DNA of 64,000 nt from contig NZ_JBHUHP010000014.1 in assembly GCF_042682525.1 (NCBI RefSeq), forward strand, positions 141,950 to 205,949. Reading direction: 5' to 3'. Position numbers and translations under genes: made by a program. Source of the stretch: Blastococcus_B deserti (GTDB lineage Bacteria; Actinomycetota; Actinomycetes; Mycobacteriales; Geodermatophilaceae). The first letter of the stretch is position 1; every line of letters starts with the position of its first letter. This document shows positions 15,712-24,426 of the stretch, piece after piece. A model generated the notes under the pieces. The model saw nothing but the letters and a program-made list of their open reading frames with translations. It was not told the DNA's origin and did no database searches.

Positions 15712-18700
15712 AGACCTGGCTCGATGCCTGGCCGGTGTACCGGCAGCTGACCGGCTCCGATCCCTTGGGCCGCGGCAAGGCCGCGCGCAGCAAGGCCACG
15801 GAGTCCGTCGTGGCGCGCACCGCCACCGCCGACCGCGTCGTGCGGAGCGTGTGCCCCTACTGCGCCGTGGGCTGCGGCCAGAAGGTGTACGTCAAGGACG
15901 AGAAGGTCGTGCAGATCGAGGGCGACCCCGACTCCCCGATCAGCCGCGGGCGCCTCTGCCCGAAGGGCAGCGCGAGCAAGCAGCTGGTCACGAGCAACAC
16001 CCGGGTCACCACGGTCAAGTACCGCCGTCCGTTCGGGACGGAGTGGGAGGACCTCGACCTCGACACGGCGATGGAGATGATTGCCGACCGCGTCCTCGAG
16101 GCCCGCCGCAAGGGCTGGCAGGAGACGGACGGCGGCAAGCGGGTCAACCGCACCATGGGGATAGCGAGCCTCGGAGGGGCAACCCTCGACAACGAGGAGA
16201 ACTACCTCATGAAGAAGCTCTACAGCGCCCTGGGAGCGATCCAGATCGAGAACCAGGCCCGCATATAGCACTCCGCCACGGTGCCCGGTCTGGGTGCCTC
16301 GTTCGGACGTGGCGGTGCCACGAACACGCAGCAGGACCTCGCGAACTCCGACTGCATCGTCATCGAGGGTTCGAACATGGCCGAGTGCCACCCGGTGGGC
16401 TTCCAGTGGGTGGTCGAGGCCAAGGCGCGCGGCGCGAAGGTGATCCACATCGACCCGCGGTTCACGCGAACCAGCGCGATCGCCGACCTGCACGTGCCGC
16501 TGCGTGTGGGCACCGACATCGCGTTCCTCGGCGGGCTGATCAACTACGTGCTCCAGAACGAGCTGTACTTCAAGGAGTACGTGGCCGCCTACACGAACGC
16601 GGCCGCGCTCGTCAGCGAGGACTTCGTCGACGCCGAGGACCTCGGCGGCGTCTTCTCCGGCTTCGACCCGGAGAGCCGCACCTACGACGAGTCCAGCTGG
16701 CAGTACGAGCCGGAGGAGGCGCCGCACTCCGGCTCCGAACAGCCGGCCGAGGCCGGGCAGCAGGAGCGCTCGGATCAGCACCCCGACGTGAAGAAGTCCG
16801 ACCGCGCCCAGGCGGCCGGCAGCGGCGGGCCGCCGATCGCCAGCAAGCCCAAGCGCGACGAGACGCTGCAGCACCCGCGCTCCGTGTTCCAGATCCTCAA
16901 GCGGCACTACGCCCGCTACACGCCGGAGATGGTCGCCGAGGTCTGCGGCATCGAACCGGCGGTGTTCGAGCAGGTCGCCAAGTGGGTGACCGAGAACAGC
17001 AAGCGCGACCGGACGACGGCGTGGGTCTACTCGGTGGGCTGGACGCAGCACAGCGTCGGCGCGCAGTACATCCGCACCTGCTCGATCCTGCAGACGCTGC
17101 TGGGCAACATCGGCCGTCCCGGCGGCGGGATCCTCGCGCTGCGTGGGCACGCCAGCATCCAGGGCTCGACCGACGTCCCGACGCTGTTCAACCTGCTGCC
17201 CGGCTACCTGCCGATGCCGCACGCGCTGCAGCACGGGAACCTCGACGAGTACGTGGCCGACGCCGCCGGCAAGGCGGGCTTCTGGGGCAACAAGCGGGCC
17301 TACATGGTGAGCCTGCTCAAGAGCTGGTGGGGCGACGCCGCGCAGCCGGAGAACGACTTCTGCTTCGACTACCTGCCGAAGATCAACGGCGACCACAGCT
17401 CCTACCGGACGATCGCCGACATGATCGAGGGCAAGGTCTCCGGCTACTTCCTGGTCGGCGAGAACCCGACGGTCGGGCACCCGAACGGCCGGATGAACCG
17501 GTTCGGCTTGGCCAACCTCGACTGGCTCGTCGTCCGTGACCTGCAGATGATCGAGTCGGCGACCTTCTGGAAGGAGTCGCCGGAGATCGAGACGGGCGAG
17601 CTGGCCCCCGGGACGATCGCCACCGAGGTCTTCTTCATGCCCGCCGCCACGCACGTGGAGAAGGAGGGCACCTTCACCCAGACCCAGCGGGTGCTGCAGT
17701 GGCGGCACAAGGCGGTCGAGCCGCCGGGCGACGCCAGGAGCGACCTGTGGTTCTACTTCCACCTCGGCCGCATCCTGCGCGAGCGGCTGAAGGACTCCAC
17801 CGACCCGCGCGACCGTCCGCTGCTCGACCTCACCTGGGACTACCCGACGCACGGGCACGACGACGAGCCCAGCGCCGAGGCCGTGCTCCGCGAGATCAAC
17901 GGGGTCGGTCCCGACGGGCGGGCGCTGTCGTCCTACATGCAGATGAAGGACGACGGCTCGACCACCGGCGGCTGCTGGATCTACTGCGGCGTCTACGCCG
18001 ACGAGGTGAACCAGGCCGCCCGGCGCAAGCCCGGCCGCGAACAGGGGCCGGCGGCTCTCGAGTGGGGCTGGGCCTGGCCGCTGAACCGCCGCATCCTCTA
18101 CAACCGCGCGTCGGCCGACCCGGACGGCAAGCCGTGGAGCGAGCGCAAGAAGTACGTGTACTGGGACGAGGCGGCCGGCGAGTGGACCGGCCTCGACGTG
18201 CCCGACTTCGAGAAGAACAAGCGGCCCGACTACGTGCCGCCCGACGGGGCGAAGGCCCAGGACGCGCTCGCCGGCAACGATCCGTTCGTCATGCAGGGCG
18301 ACGGCAAGGCCTGGCTGTACTCGCCGGCCGGCCTGGTCGACGGGCCGCTGCCGACGCACTACGAGCCGGCCGAGTCGGTGGTCGAGAACGCGCTGTACAA
18401 GCAGCAGGCCAACCCGACCCTCGAGCGGATCCCCGGGCCGTGGAACCGGGAGAACCCCTCGCGCAGCGAGGTCTTCCCCTTCCAGGTGACCACCTACCGG
18501 CTCACCGAGCACCACACCGCCGGTGGGATGAGCCGCTTCCTCCCCTACCTGTCGGAGCTGCAGCCGGAGTTCTTCGTCGAGGTGAGCCCGGAGCTGGCCG
18601 AGCTGCGCGGGCTGACGCACGGCGACTACGCCACGCTGGTCAGCTCCCGCACGGCGATCGAGGCGAAGGTGCTGGTGACCGAGCGGGTGCGCCCGATCCG

Positions 18701-19001
18701 GCTGCGCGACGGCCAGGTGGTGCACCAGATCGGCATGCCCTACCACTGGTCGTACAGCGGCATCTCCACCGGTGACGCCGCCAACGACCTGCTGGGCATC
18801 GTCCTCGACCCGAACACGCACATCCAGGAGGACAAGGTCAGCACGGCCGACATCCGGCCGGGACGCCGGCCGCGGGGACCAGAGCTCATCGAGTTCGTCG
18901 AGTCCTACCGCCGGCGGGCCGGGGTGCCGTCGGGTCGCGTGGGCCTCAACGGGCGCGACCCGGTCGAGGCCTCGGCCGGCGAGGGGTCGACGCAGTCGTG
19001 A
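15708..19001 (+). CDS. fdh: Formate dehydrogenase alpha subunit, selenoprotein with in-frame TAG (amber) at the Sec position
   Basis: About 1,097 residues if the TAG at 16266-16268 is read through. N-terminal [4Fe-4S] ligands are C49, C52, C56 and C84 (CPYC-x3-C...LCPKG). The frame then reaches ENQARI-TAG-HSATVPGLG, exactly where molybdopterin formate dehydrogenases have Sec or Cys before the conserved His, giving Sec187. The same frame continues without interruption through SFGRGGATN, GSNMAECHPVGF and the C-terminal molybdopterin domain to 19001. There is no twin-arginine signal, so a cytoplasmic catalytic subunit is expected. A hydrophilic insert lies near residues 340-385. The GTG start at 15708 overlaps the upstream stop. 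Standard annotation would split it at the TAG. Function: oxidation of formate to CO2 with a Mo/W-bis-MGD cofactor. Confidence 0.93.
16266..16268 (+). other. Recoded TAG codon, probable selenocysteine insertion site (Sec187)
   Basis: The triplet TAG interrupts an otherwise continuous formate dehydrogenase frame at the residue that binds the Mo/W centre. Flanking residues (NQARI before, HSATV after) are the conserved context of the Sec/Cys residue. In most bacteria this codon is TGA. Decoding of UAG as Sec by a tRNA-Sec with a CUA anticodon has been reported in Geodermatophilus and Blastococcus. No tRNA-Sec gene was seen in this window. Confidence 0.92.
16269..16315 (+). promoter_or_regulatory. 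SECIS hairpin directly after the TAG codon
   Basis: After TAG come 11 bases, then a 7-bp stem, GGTGCCC at 16280-16286 and GGGTGCC at 16292-16298, with two G-U pairs. It closes a GGTCT loop at 16287-16291. The E. coli fdhF element also has 11 bases before its stem, a GGUCU loop and 18 bases between codon and loop, as here. An outer arm, CCGCCACG at 16273-16280 with CGTGGCGG at 16308-16315, could extend or compete with the stem. Such hairpins bind the SelB elongation factor. Confidence 0.88.
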
Positions 19002-19107
19002 CCGCAGCAGAGAGGGGCGCCGGTGTGAGGACGACGGGTGAGCGAGCATCGCAGGGAGCGCCAGCGACCGAGGAGCGGAACGAGCCCGGAGTCGAACGGG
19101 GAGCGCT
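19002..19107 (+). other. Intergenic GAGCGAGC-type spacer between alpha and beta subunit genes
   Basis: The 106-base gap has no obvious gene. Its middle (about 19035-19095) consists of short purine-rich units such as GAGCGAGC, GAGCGCCAGCGA, GAGCGGAACGAG and GGAGTCGAACGG. Low-complexity GAGCG-rich spacers of this kind recur in actinobacterial genomes. It ends with the GGGGAG ribosome-binding site of the beta-subunit gene. Confidence 0.4.
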
Positions 19108-20169
19108 GTGACGATCAGCTCGGCCAGCCCGGCCTTCACCGGCCGCGATCCCCAGAACCGGCTGTACGGGCCGCTGCCCGACGTCCAGGGTGAGGCGGGC
19201 TACGAGCCCGAGCACCCGAAGCGGGTCGGCTTCTTCACCGACACCTCGGTGTGCATCGGCTGCAAGGCCTGCGAGGTGGCGTGCAAGGAGTGGAACTTCC
19301 TGCCGATGGACGACTCCCACGGCAAGCGGGACGTCATCGGGCTGTCGGGGATGTCGTACGACAACACCGGGCAGCTGGGCGCCAACTCGTGGCGGCACGT
19401 GGCGTTCATCGAGCAGACCCGCACCGTCGACCTGCCGATGCCGACGTTCGGCCGGCCCGGCGACGACCGTCAGGACAGCGGACCGTCCCCGGCCGAGGCG
19501 GGGGAGGACGTCAGCCTGGCCGACGCGCAGCAGAGCGTGCTCAACGCCGAGGCGCTGTCCGAGTACGACCCGCAGACCGGGCAGAGCGGCACCGACAAGC
19601 AGATCCGCTGGCTGATGAGCTCCGACGTGTGCAAGCACTGCACGCACGCGGGGTGCCTCGACGTCTGCCCGACGGGCGCGCTGTTCCGCACCGAGTACGG
19701 CACGGTCGTCGTCCAGGGCGACATCTGCAACGGCTGCGGCTACTGCGTGCCGTCCTGCCCGTACGGGGTCATCGACCAGCGCAAGGACGACGGCCGGGTC
19801 TTCAAGTGCACGATGTGCTACGACCGGCTGACCGACGGCAAGGAGCCGGCCTGCGCGACGGCCTGCCCCACGCAGTCGATCCAGTTCGGCGACCTCGACG
19901 AGCTGCAGGCCCGCGCGGACGCGCGGCTGGCGACGCTGAAGTCGCAGGGCGTGGAGACGGCGCGGCTGTACGGGCGCGACGAGAACGACGGCGTCGGGGG
20001 AGCCGGTGCCTTCTTCCTCCTGCTCGACGAGCCCGAGGTCTACGGCCTGCCGCCGGACCCGGTCGTGACCACGCGGGACCTGCCCGCGATGTGGAAATCG
20101 GCGGGAGCGGCCGCGGTGATGATGGTCGGCGTGGCCCTGTCGGCCATCCTCGGCTCGCGGAGGCGCTGA
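19108..20169 (+). CDS. Formate dehydrogenase beta subunit, four [4Fe-4S] cluster ferredoxin-type protein
   Basis: 353 residues from a GTG with a GGGGAG ribosome-binding site. Four Cys groups are visible: CIGCKACEVACKEW (C49, C52, C55, C59), CKHCTHAGCLDVCPTGALF, CNGCGYCVPSCPYGVI and CTMCYDRLTDGKEPACATACP. This is the arrangement of FdnH/FdoH/HybA-type electron-transfer subunits. A C-terminal hydrophobic helix (AAAVMMVGVALSAIL) followed by SRRR can anchor it in the membrane, as in FdnH. It passes electrons from the alpha subunit to the NrfD-like membrane subunit encoded next. Confidence 0.93.
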   Translation: MTISSASPAFTGRDPQNRLYGPLPDVQGEAGYEPEHPKRVGFFTDTSVCIGCKACEVACKEWNFLPMDDSHGKRDVIGLSGMSYDNTGQLGANSWRHVAFIEQTRTVDLPMPTFGRPGDDRQDSGPSPAEAGEDVSLADAQQSVLNAEALSEYDPQTGQSGTDKQIRWLMSSDVCKHCTHAGCLDVCPTGALFRTEYGTVVVQGDICNGCGYCVPSCPYGVIDQRKDDGRVFKCTMCYDRLTDGKEPACATACPTQSIQFGDLDELQARADARLATLKSQGVETARLYGRDENDGVGGAGAFFLLLDEPEVYGLPPDPVVTTRDLPAMWKSAGAAAVMMVGVALSAILGSRRR

Positions 20170-20170
20170 G

Positions 20171-21208
20171 ATGACCGGTGGGATCACCAGTCCGGGCGCC
20201 GGGTGGCGCCAGGCCGACCGCGGACCTGCGGTGCAGCGTTCCGGCAAGCAACGCCGTCGCGGCGGCGGGGGCCGCGGCGAGGTCGCGATGGTGGACGACG
20301 TCGAGTTCACCTCCTACTACGGGCGTCCGATCATCAAGCCGCCGGTGTGGAAGACGCCGGACGTGCCGCTGTACCTGTTCCTCGGCGGGGCGGCGGGCTC
20401 CTCGTCCATCCTGGCCGCGCTGGCCGACGTGACCGGTCGCCCGACGCTCACCCGGGTCGCCCGGACCACCGCCGGCGCCGGCTCGCTGGCCTCGGTGGTC
20501 TTCCTGATCCACGACCTGGGTCGGCCCGAGCGGTTCCTGCACATGCTGCGGGTGCTCAAGCCGACGTCGCCGCTGTCGGTGGGCTCGTACATCCTGGCTC
20601 CCTTCAGTGCCGCGGCGAGCGCGACGGCGGCGGTGGAGCTGCTGGGCTGGTTCCCGCGGCTCAAGCGGTTCGGCGGGGCGGTGGCGGCGCTGTTCGGTGG
20701 GCCGCTGGCCACCTACACCGGGGTGCTGCTGGCCAACACCGCCGTGCCGTCGTGGCACCACTTCCACAAGCAGCTGCCGTTCGTGTTCGCCGGCTCCGCG
20801 ATGGCCGCCGGCGGCGGTCTCTGCATGGTGTTCACGCCGGTCGACGAGGCCGGTCCTGCTCGCAAGATGGCGGTGACCGGGGCGGCGATCGAGCTGGCGG
20901 TGGTGCACCAGGTGGAGGGTGACGAGAGCGTCGTCTCCGAGCCGTACCACGAGGGGCGGGCCGGGAAGCTGATGCGCGCGGCTCGCACCTGCACCGCGGC
21001 GGGCGCCAGTCTGACGGTGCTGGCCGGGCGCACGCGGCTGGGGGCTATTGCGTCAGGAACGCTGTTGGCGGCCGGGTCGCTGCTGACGAGGTTCGGCGTC
21101 TTCGACGCCGGCATGGCCAGCGCCCGGGATCCGAAGTACACCGTCGTCCCGCAGCGGCAACGGATGGCCGCCCGGAAGAACGAGCACTCGTCGACCATAA
21201 GCCGCTGA
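20171..21208 (+). CDS. NrfD/PsrC-type integral membrane subunit of the formate dehydrogenase
   Basis: 345 residues, starting one base after the upstream stop with a GGAGG site. The first ~40 residues are basic and Gly-rich and may not be translated; MVDDVEFTSYYGRPIIKPP at 20288 is an alternative start. The core holds eight or so hydrophobic helices, including LYLFLGGAAGSSSILAALAD, VFLIHDLGRPERFLHMLRV and YTGVLLANTAVPSWHH. The GRPERFLHM segment is characteristic of NrfD proteins, which exchange electrons with menaquinone without haem. Its pairing with alpha and beta suggests formate:menaquinone oxidoreduction. No fdhD or molybdenum-cofactor gene follows. Confidence 0.88.
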   Translation: MTGGITSPGAGWRQADRGPAVQRSGKQRRRGGGGRGEVAMVDDVEFTSYYGRPIIKPPVWKTPDVPLYLFLGGAAGSSSILAALADVTGRPTLTRVARTTAGAGSLASVVFLIHDLGRPERFLHMLRVLKPTSPLSVGSYILAPFSAAASATAAVELLGWFPRLKRFGGAVAALFGGPLATYTGVLLANTAVPSWHHFHKQLPFVFAGSAMAAGGGLCMVFTPVDEAGPARKMAVTGAAIELAVVHQVEGDESVVSEPYHEGRAGKLMRAARTCTAAGASLTVLAGRTRLGAIASGTLLAAGSLLTRFGVFDAGMASARDPKYTVVPQRQRMAARKNEHSSTISR

Positions 21209-21491
21209 CAACGTCCACGCGCAGGTCCCAGGGGAGCAACTTCAGCCCGCGCGGTACTCGAAGCCGGGGACGCCACCGTGGGCGGGCCGTCCATCACGCC
21301 GTGCTTCTTGACCAGAAATCACCGGTACTGCCGAATCCCGCCTGGGCGGACCGGCTCGGGATCCCGATGAGCCGCGTCCAGGAGGTTTCGCATGACTGGC
21401 GTCGGAGAGGCAGAGTGGGAGGCTTGAGGTCAGTTGAGGGAATCGAGTAGCCAGTGACATCGATGAGAGCCGGGTAGGGCAGACTCCTCGC
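21209..21491. other. Gene-poor junction between formate dehydrogenase and polysaccharide loci
   Basis: I see no convincing gene in these 283 bases. A plus-strand frame reading VLLDQKSPVLPNPAWADRLG lies near 21300-21370 and is open to 21447, but it lacks a good start and I recognise no relative. The G+C content drops at the right-hand end, where the lower-G+C polysaccharide genes begin. It may hold the promoter of the 21492 gene. Confidence 0.4.
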
Positions 21492-22655
21492 ATGCGATGG
21501 CTCGCGGTACACCCCAGTGCCGATATGTACGGCAGTGATCGGATGTTCCTGGAGACTGTCCAGGAGCTTCCTGGCACAGTAGTGGCTGTCCTTCCGAGCG
21601 AGGGTCCCCTTGCCGCCCGCCTGCGAGCACGCAATATCCGCTATAATGTGCGAAATTACCCAGTCCTGCGTCGCATAGAACTGCGCGGACTGCGCAATTC
21701 GGTACGGTTCCTCTTTCGGTTCATTAGTTCGCTTCGGTCCCTGGCCAGAGTGATCCGCCGCGACGCCGATGCCGTGTACGTCAGTACCGTGACCGCGCCG
21801 GTGTGGGTGCTGGCCGCCCGACTGGCGGGCGTGCCGGTCGTCTGCCATGTGCATGAGAGTGAGCCAGGGATGTCGAAAGCTCGTAGTCTGATTCTGCTAT
21901 GGCCGCTTCGTCTGGCGCGTCTGATCATAGCGAACAGTGAGAGCACGCGAGCGTGGATAGCGGCGGGTACCAATGCACGAACCGCGTCGAGGATACGTGT
22001 GGTCCACAATGGAATTCCCGTTCTGGCCGGAAGACTACAAGAGGACGCTGGCTCGCGTGAATCGAGTCGCCTGATCGTCGTCGGTAGGCTTTCGCGAGGC
22101 AAGGGGCAGGACGTTGCAATCCGCGCCGTGGCTCTGCTGCGTAAGCAGGGATACGACGTTTCCCTCTCTCTAGTAGGGCAGTGCTTCCCCGGCTATGAGT
22201 CCGTGGTCGAGGATCTGCACCGCCTTGCTCGTCAGCTTGATCTCAGCACGCATGTCAGCTTCGATGGCTTTCAAGATCCTCGTCCATACTACGAGTCGTG
22301 CGACGTTGTGCTCGTGCCTTCCCGTGTTGAGTCGTTCGGGCTCGTTGCCGTGGAGGCGCTCTTCCATCGCCGCCCAGTCGTGGCGACTCGCGTCGGTGGC
22401 CTCAGCGAGATAATTCGAGACGGCGAGACAGGGCTCCTCGTTGAGCCGGAGGCGGTAGCGGGCTTGGCCAAGGCGATCGCAACGTTGCTGGACGATCCCG
22501 TCTACGCTCAGCGACTCGCGCGTCAGGGCTGGGCGGAGGCGGTGGACCGATTCTCGAGCCATAGTTTTGCGAGACGACTACGGTCGGCATTGAGCTCACT
22601 CGGCTCATTGCCGGATCAGAGCCCCGGGCTTGCCGCCTCGGACGGTCATCACTGA
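21492..22655 (+). CDS. GT4-family glycosyltransferase
   Basis: 387 residues with a classical GT4 layout. The N-terminal acceptor domain is followed by RLIVVGRLSRGKGQDVAIRA, which opens the donor domain, then LVPSRVESFGLVAVEALFHR with the E-x7-E motif, and ATRVGGLSEIIRDGETGLLV. Codon use is less G+C-biased than in the genes to the left (for example CTATAATGTGCGAAATTACC at 21641), which points to acquisition from elsewhere. It is the first gene of the second polysaccharide locus. Confidence 0.9.
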   Translation: MRWLAVHPSADMYGSDRMFLETVQELPGTVVAVLPSEGPLAARLRARNIRYNVRNYPVLRRIELRGLRNSVRFLFRFISSLRSLARVIRRDADAVYVSTVTAPVWVLAARLAGVPVVCHVHESEPGMSKARSLILLWPLRLARLIIANSESTRAWIAAGTNARTASRIRVVHNGIPVLAGRLQEDAGSRESSRLIVVGRLSRGKGQDVAIRAVALLRKQGYDVSLSLVGQCFPGYESVVEDLHRLARQLDLSTHVSFDGFQDPRPYYESCDVVLVPSRVESFGLVAVEALFHRRPVVATRVGGLSEIIRDGETGLLVEPEAVAGLAKAIATLLDDPVYAQRLARQGWAEAVDRFSSHSFARRLRSALSSLGSLPDQSPGLAASDGHH

Positions 22656-22666
22656 ATGGTGTCACC

Positions 22667-23800
22667 TTGAAAATCGCGCAAGTGGGAAACATACAAGCGC
22701 TTCGAGCCAACGGTGTCCATGCCGCTACTCGACGATTGACACATCACCTACAGAACGACGGGCACGTCGTGGAGGTCTGGCACTTCACTCGCGCGGTCAC
22801 CGCTCCAGCGGAGCGGCTCGACGAAGGTATCAATGTGCTAGATCTGCCGGTACACGCGGTGCGGGGAGTCACCGGAGCCTATCTACAAATCCCGACGAGA
22901 GAGGCTCGGTCGATACTTGCTGAGCGGGCGCTGGATATGGACGTCGTTCACCTCCATTCGGTGTTCCAGCCCGACCACTTGTGGGCAGCCCGGCTCGGGC
23001 GCCCGTACGTGGTGACGCCGCACGGCGGATACGACGCTGCGACGATGCGAGGAGCCGCCGGCTTGGTCAAGCAGGCACTTGTCGCCGCACATGAGCGACG
23101 CCTTCTTCGGTCGGCTCGGGCGGTACAGGTGCTGTCGGGGGAAGAACGACGGCGCGTGAGCCAGTTGGCCCCGGGCAGTAGACTTATTCAGCTCGCGTTC
23201 CCGCTCGACCTCGGTGAGCACGTGACGGACGATTACGCGGGGGACGGACCCATACTCTTCGTCGGTCGTCTGGACGTCCGCACCAAGGGTCTAGACCTGC
23301 TGCTCGATGCGGTGGCATCCGACGCAGGTCTCCTTGGCGGACGCCAGGTTCTGCTTATTGGACCATCCGTGGGTGACTCTGAGTCGTGGCTACGCCAACG
23401 TGCAGGCGCGCTAGGGATAGCTGACCGTGTATGTGTCCGTCGGCCGATCCAGAATCGAAAGGAGCTGGTGCAGACCATGTCGGCCTGCAGCGTGTTCGTT
23501 CACACCTCCCGGCGGGAAGGCTTGCCCACCGCAGTGCTCGAGGCGATGCACTGCTCAGTCCCGGTCCTGGTCACGGAAGAGACCAACACCGGGACGTTGG
23601 TCCGTACGATGGCCGCCGGCATGGTGGTCTCCGCGGACGCTGCGTCCATCGCGGACGGACTCAGGAATCTTCTTGCCCTATCCGCAGCCGATCGTGACGC
23701 CATGGGCAAGCGCGGAAAAAAGGCCGTTCTGGATTCGTTCACATGGGACCGCCTGCGAGACCGCTACGAAGCCATGTATCGCGGCGCGGCACAGGGATGA
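22667..23800 (+). CDS. GT4-family glycosyltransferase
   Basis: 377 residues beginning at a TTG codon (KIAQVGN follows). Recognisable segments are TPHGGYDAATMRG in the acceptor domain, ILFVGRLDVRTKGLDLLLDA at the domain boundary, and SRREGLPTAVLEAMHCSVPV with the E-x7-E nucleotide-sugar site. Eleven bases separate it from the upstream transferase, and its stop overlaps the start of the next gene by four bases (23797-23800), so the three are likely one transcript. Confidence 0.88.
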   Translation: MKIAQVGNIQALRANGVHAATRRLTHHLQNDGHVVEVWHFTRAVTAPAERLDEGINVLDLPVHAVRGVTGAYLQIPTREARSILAERALDMDVVHLHSVFQPDHLWAARLGRPYVVTPHGGYDAATMRGAAGLVKQALVAAHERRLLRSARAVQVLSGEERRRVSQLAPGSRLIQLAFPLDLGEHVTDDYAGDGPILFVGRLDVRTKGLDLLLDAVASDAGLLGGRQVLLIGPSVGDSESWLRQRAGALGIADRVCVRRPIQNRKELVQTMSACSVFVHTSRREGLPTAVLEAMHCSVPVLVTEETNTGTLVRTMAAGMVVSADAASIADGLRNLLALSAADRDAMGKRGKKAVLDSFTWDRLRDRYEAMYRGAAQG

Positions 23801-24426
23801 CCATCCCCAAGGACGCTCTGGCCCGTTGGCTCGAGGACATGCGCTCCCTGGGATACGCAGTCGCCAAGGCCCCGGACCTTTGGGCAAACCTGGAGAGGGG
23901 TGGGGACTGGGACATCGTGGTGACCGACCCGGGCCTCAGTGAGAGGCTTCTCCACGAACACGTCGGTGAGCCGGTTTCCGTGACTCGTCGTTCGTACGTG
24001 ACGTCATACGTGTACTCCTGGGGCCACTTGGACTTGCTCCCTGGTATCCAGTGGCGCGCTGTGGAGTTGGCTGACGCGGGTGCCGTCGTCGCCGCCGCTC
24101 GTCCTGACGGGGACGGGCACATGGTCGCCTCCCCGGTCCACCAGGCGCTTGCCGCCTGTGTCTACCCTCGGCTGGCGCACGACTCTTTCAAGGAGCGGTA
24201 CGCCCCGCTCTTGCGTCCGAATGACACGAGGGATGTCGCACAACTGAACAGCGCGCTCCAGCGCATCTTCGGGCCCTGCGTCCCCAACGCTGAGGCCTTC
24301 CTACGGACGCCAATCGCCATCCTTCGCCGTCAAGCGCTGAGCCGAGCACTGATGACACCGGGGGGCTGGAAGCGCGGCGTCAGGTTTCTCTACCGGGAGG
24401 TTCCACTCCGCCTCGGTGCCTCCTGA
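23797..24426 (+). CDS. Nucleotidyltransferase-like protein in the polysaccharide locus, function unknown
   Basis: 209 residues, translationally coupled to the upstream glycosyltransferase (ATGA). I recognise no named family. The pattern GGDWDIVVTD followed ~45 residues later by GHLDLLPG resembles the DxD plus third-Asp catalytic triad of minimal nucleotidyltransferase folds. After it, SPVHQALAACVYPRLAHDSFK begins a helical segment like the one in the protein at 58103 (SPVDHLDSLAFHAVHHKG). Its 3' end overlaps the convergent flippase by 37 bp. It could transfer a nucleotide to a sugar or alcohol phosphate, or be an inactive relative; both are guesses. Confidence 0.6.
   Translation: MTIPKDALARWLEDMRSLGYAVAKAPDLWANLERGGDWDIVVTDPGLSERLLHEHVGEPVSVTRRSYVTSYVYSWGHLDLLPGIQWRAVELADAGAVVAAARPDGDGHMVASPVHQALAACVYPRLAHDSFKERYAPLLRPNDTRDVAQLNSALQRIFGPCVPNAEAFLRTPIAILRRQALSRALMTPGGWKRGVRFLYREVPLRLGAS

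Noticed and set aside
16266..16268. TAG as an ordinary nonsense mutation making fdh a pseudogene
   Set aside because: The triplet sits exactly on the Sec residue, is followed by a SECIS with standard spacing, and the frame downstream is fully conserved to its own stop.
19002..19107. Possible tRNA (including tRNA-Sec) between alpha and beta subunit genes
   Set aside because: A GTCGAAC string resembles a T-loop, but no acceptor, D or anticodon stem can be built around it.
14958..19139. Very long minus-strand open frame (about 1,390 codons) antisense to the formate dehydrogenase genes
   Set aside because: It is a G+C-driven shadow: composition is rich in Arg, Gly, Leu, Val and His without family motifs, and the opposite strand holds the clearly conserved enzyme.
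21209..21491. Transposase or regulator remnant in the junction region
   Set aside because: Several frames are open for short distances, but none shows a recognisable motif on either strand.
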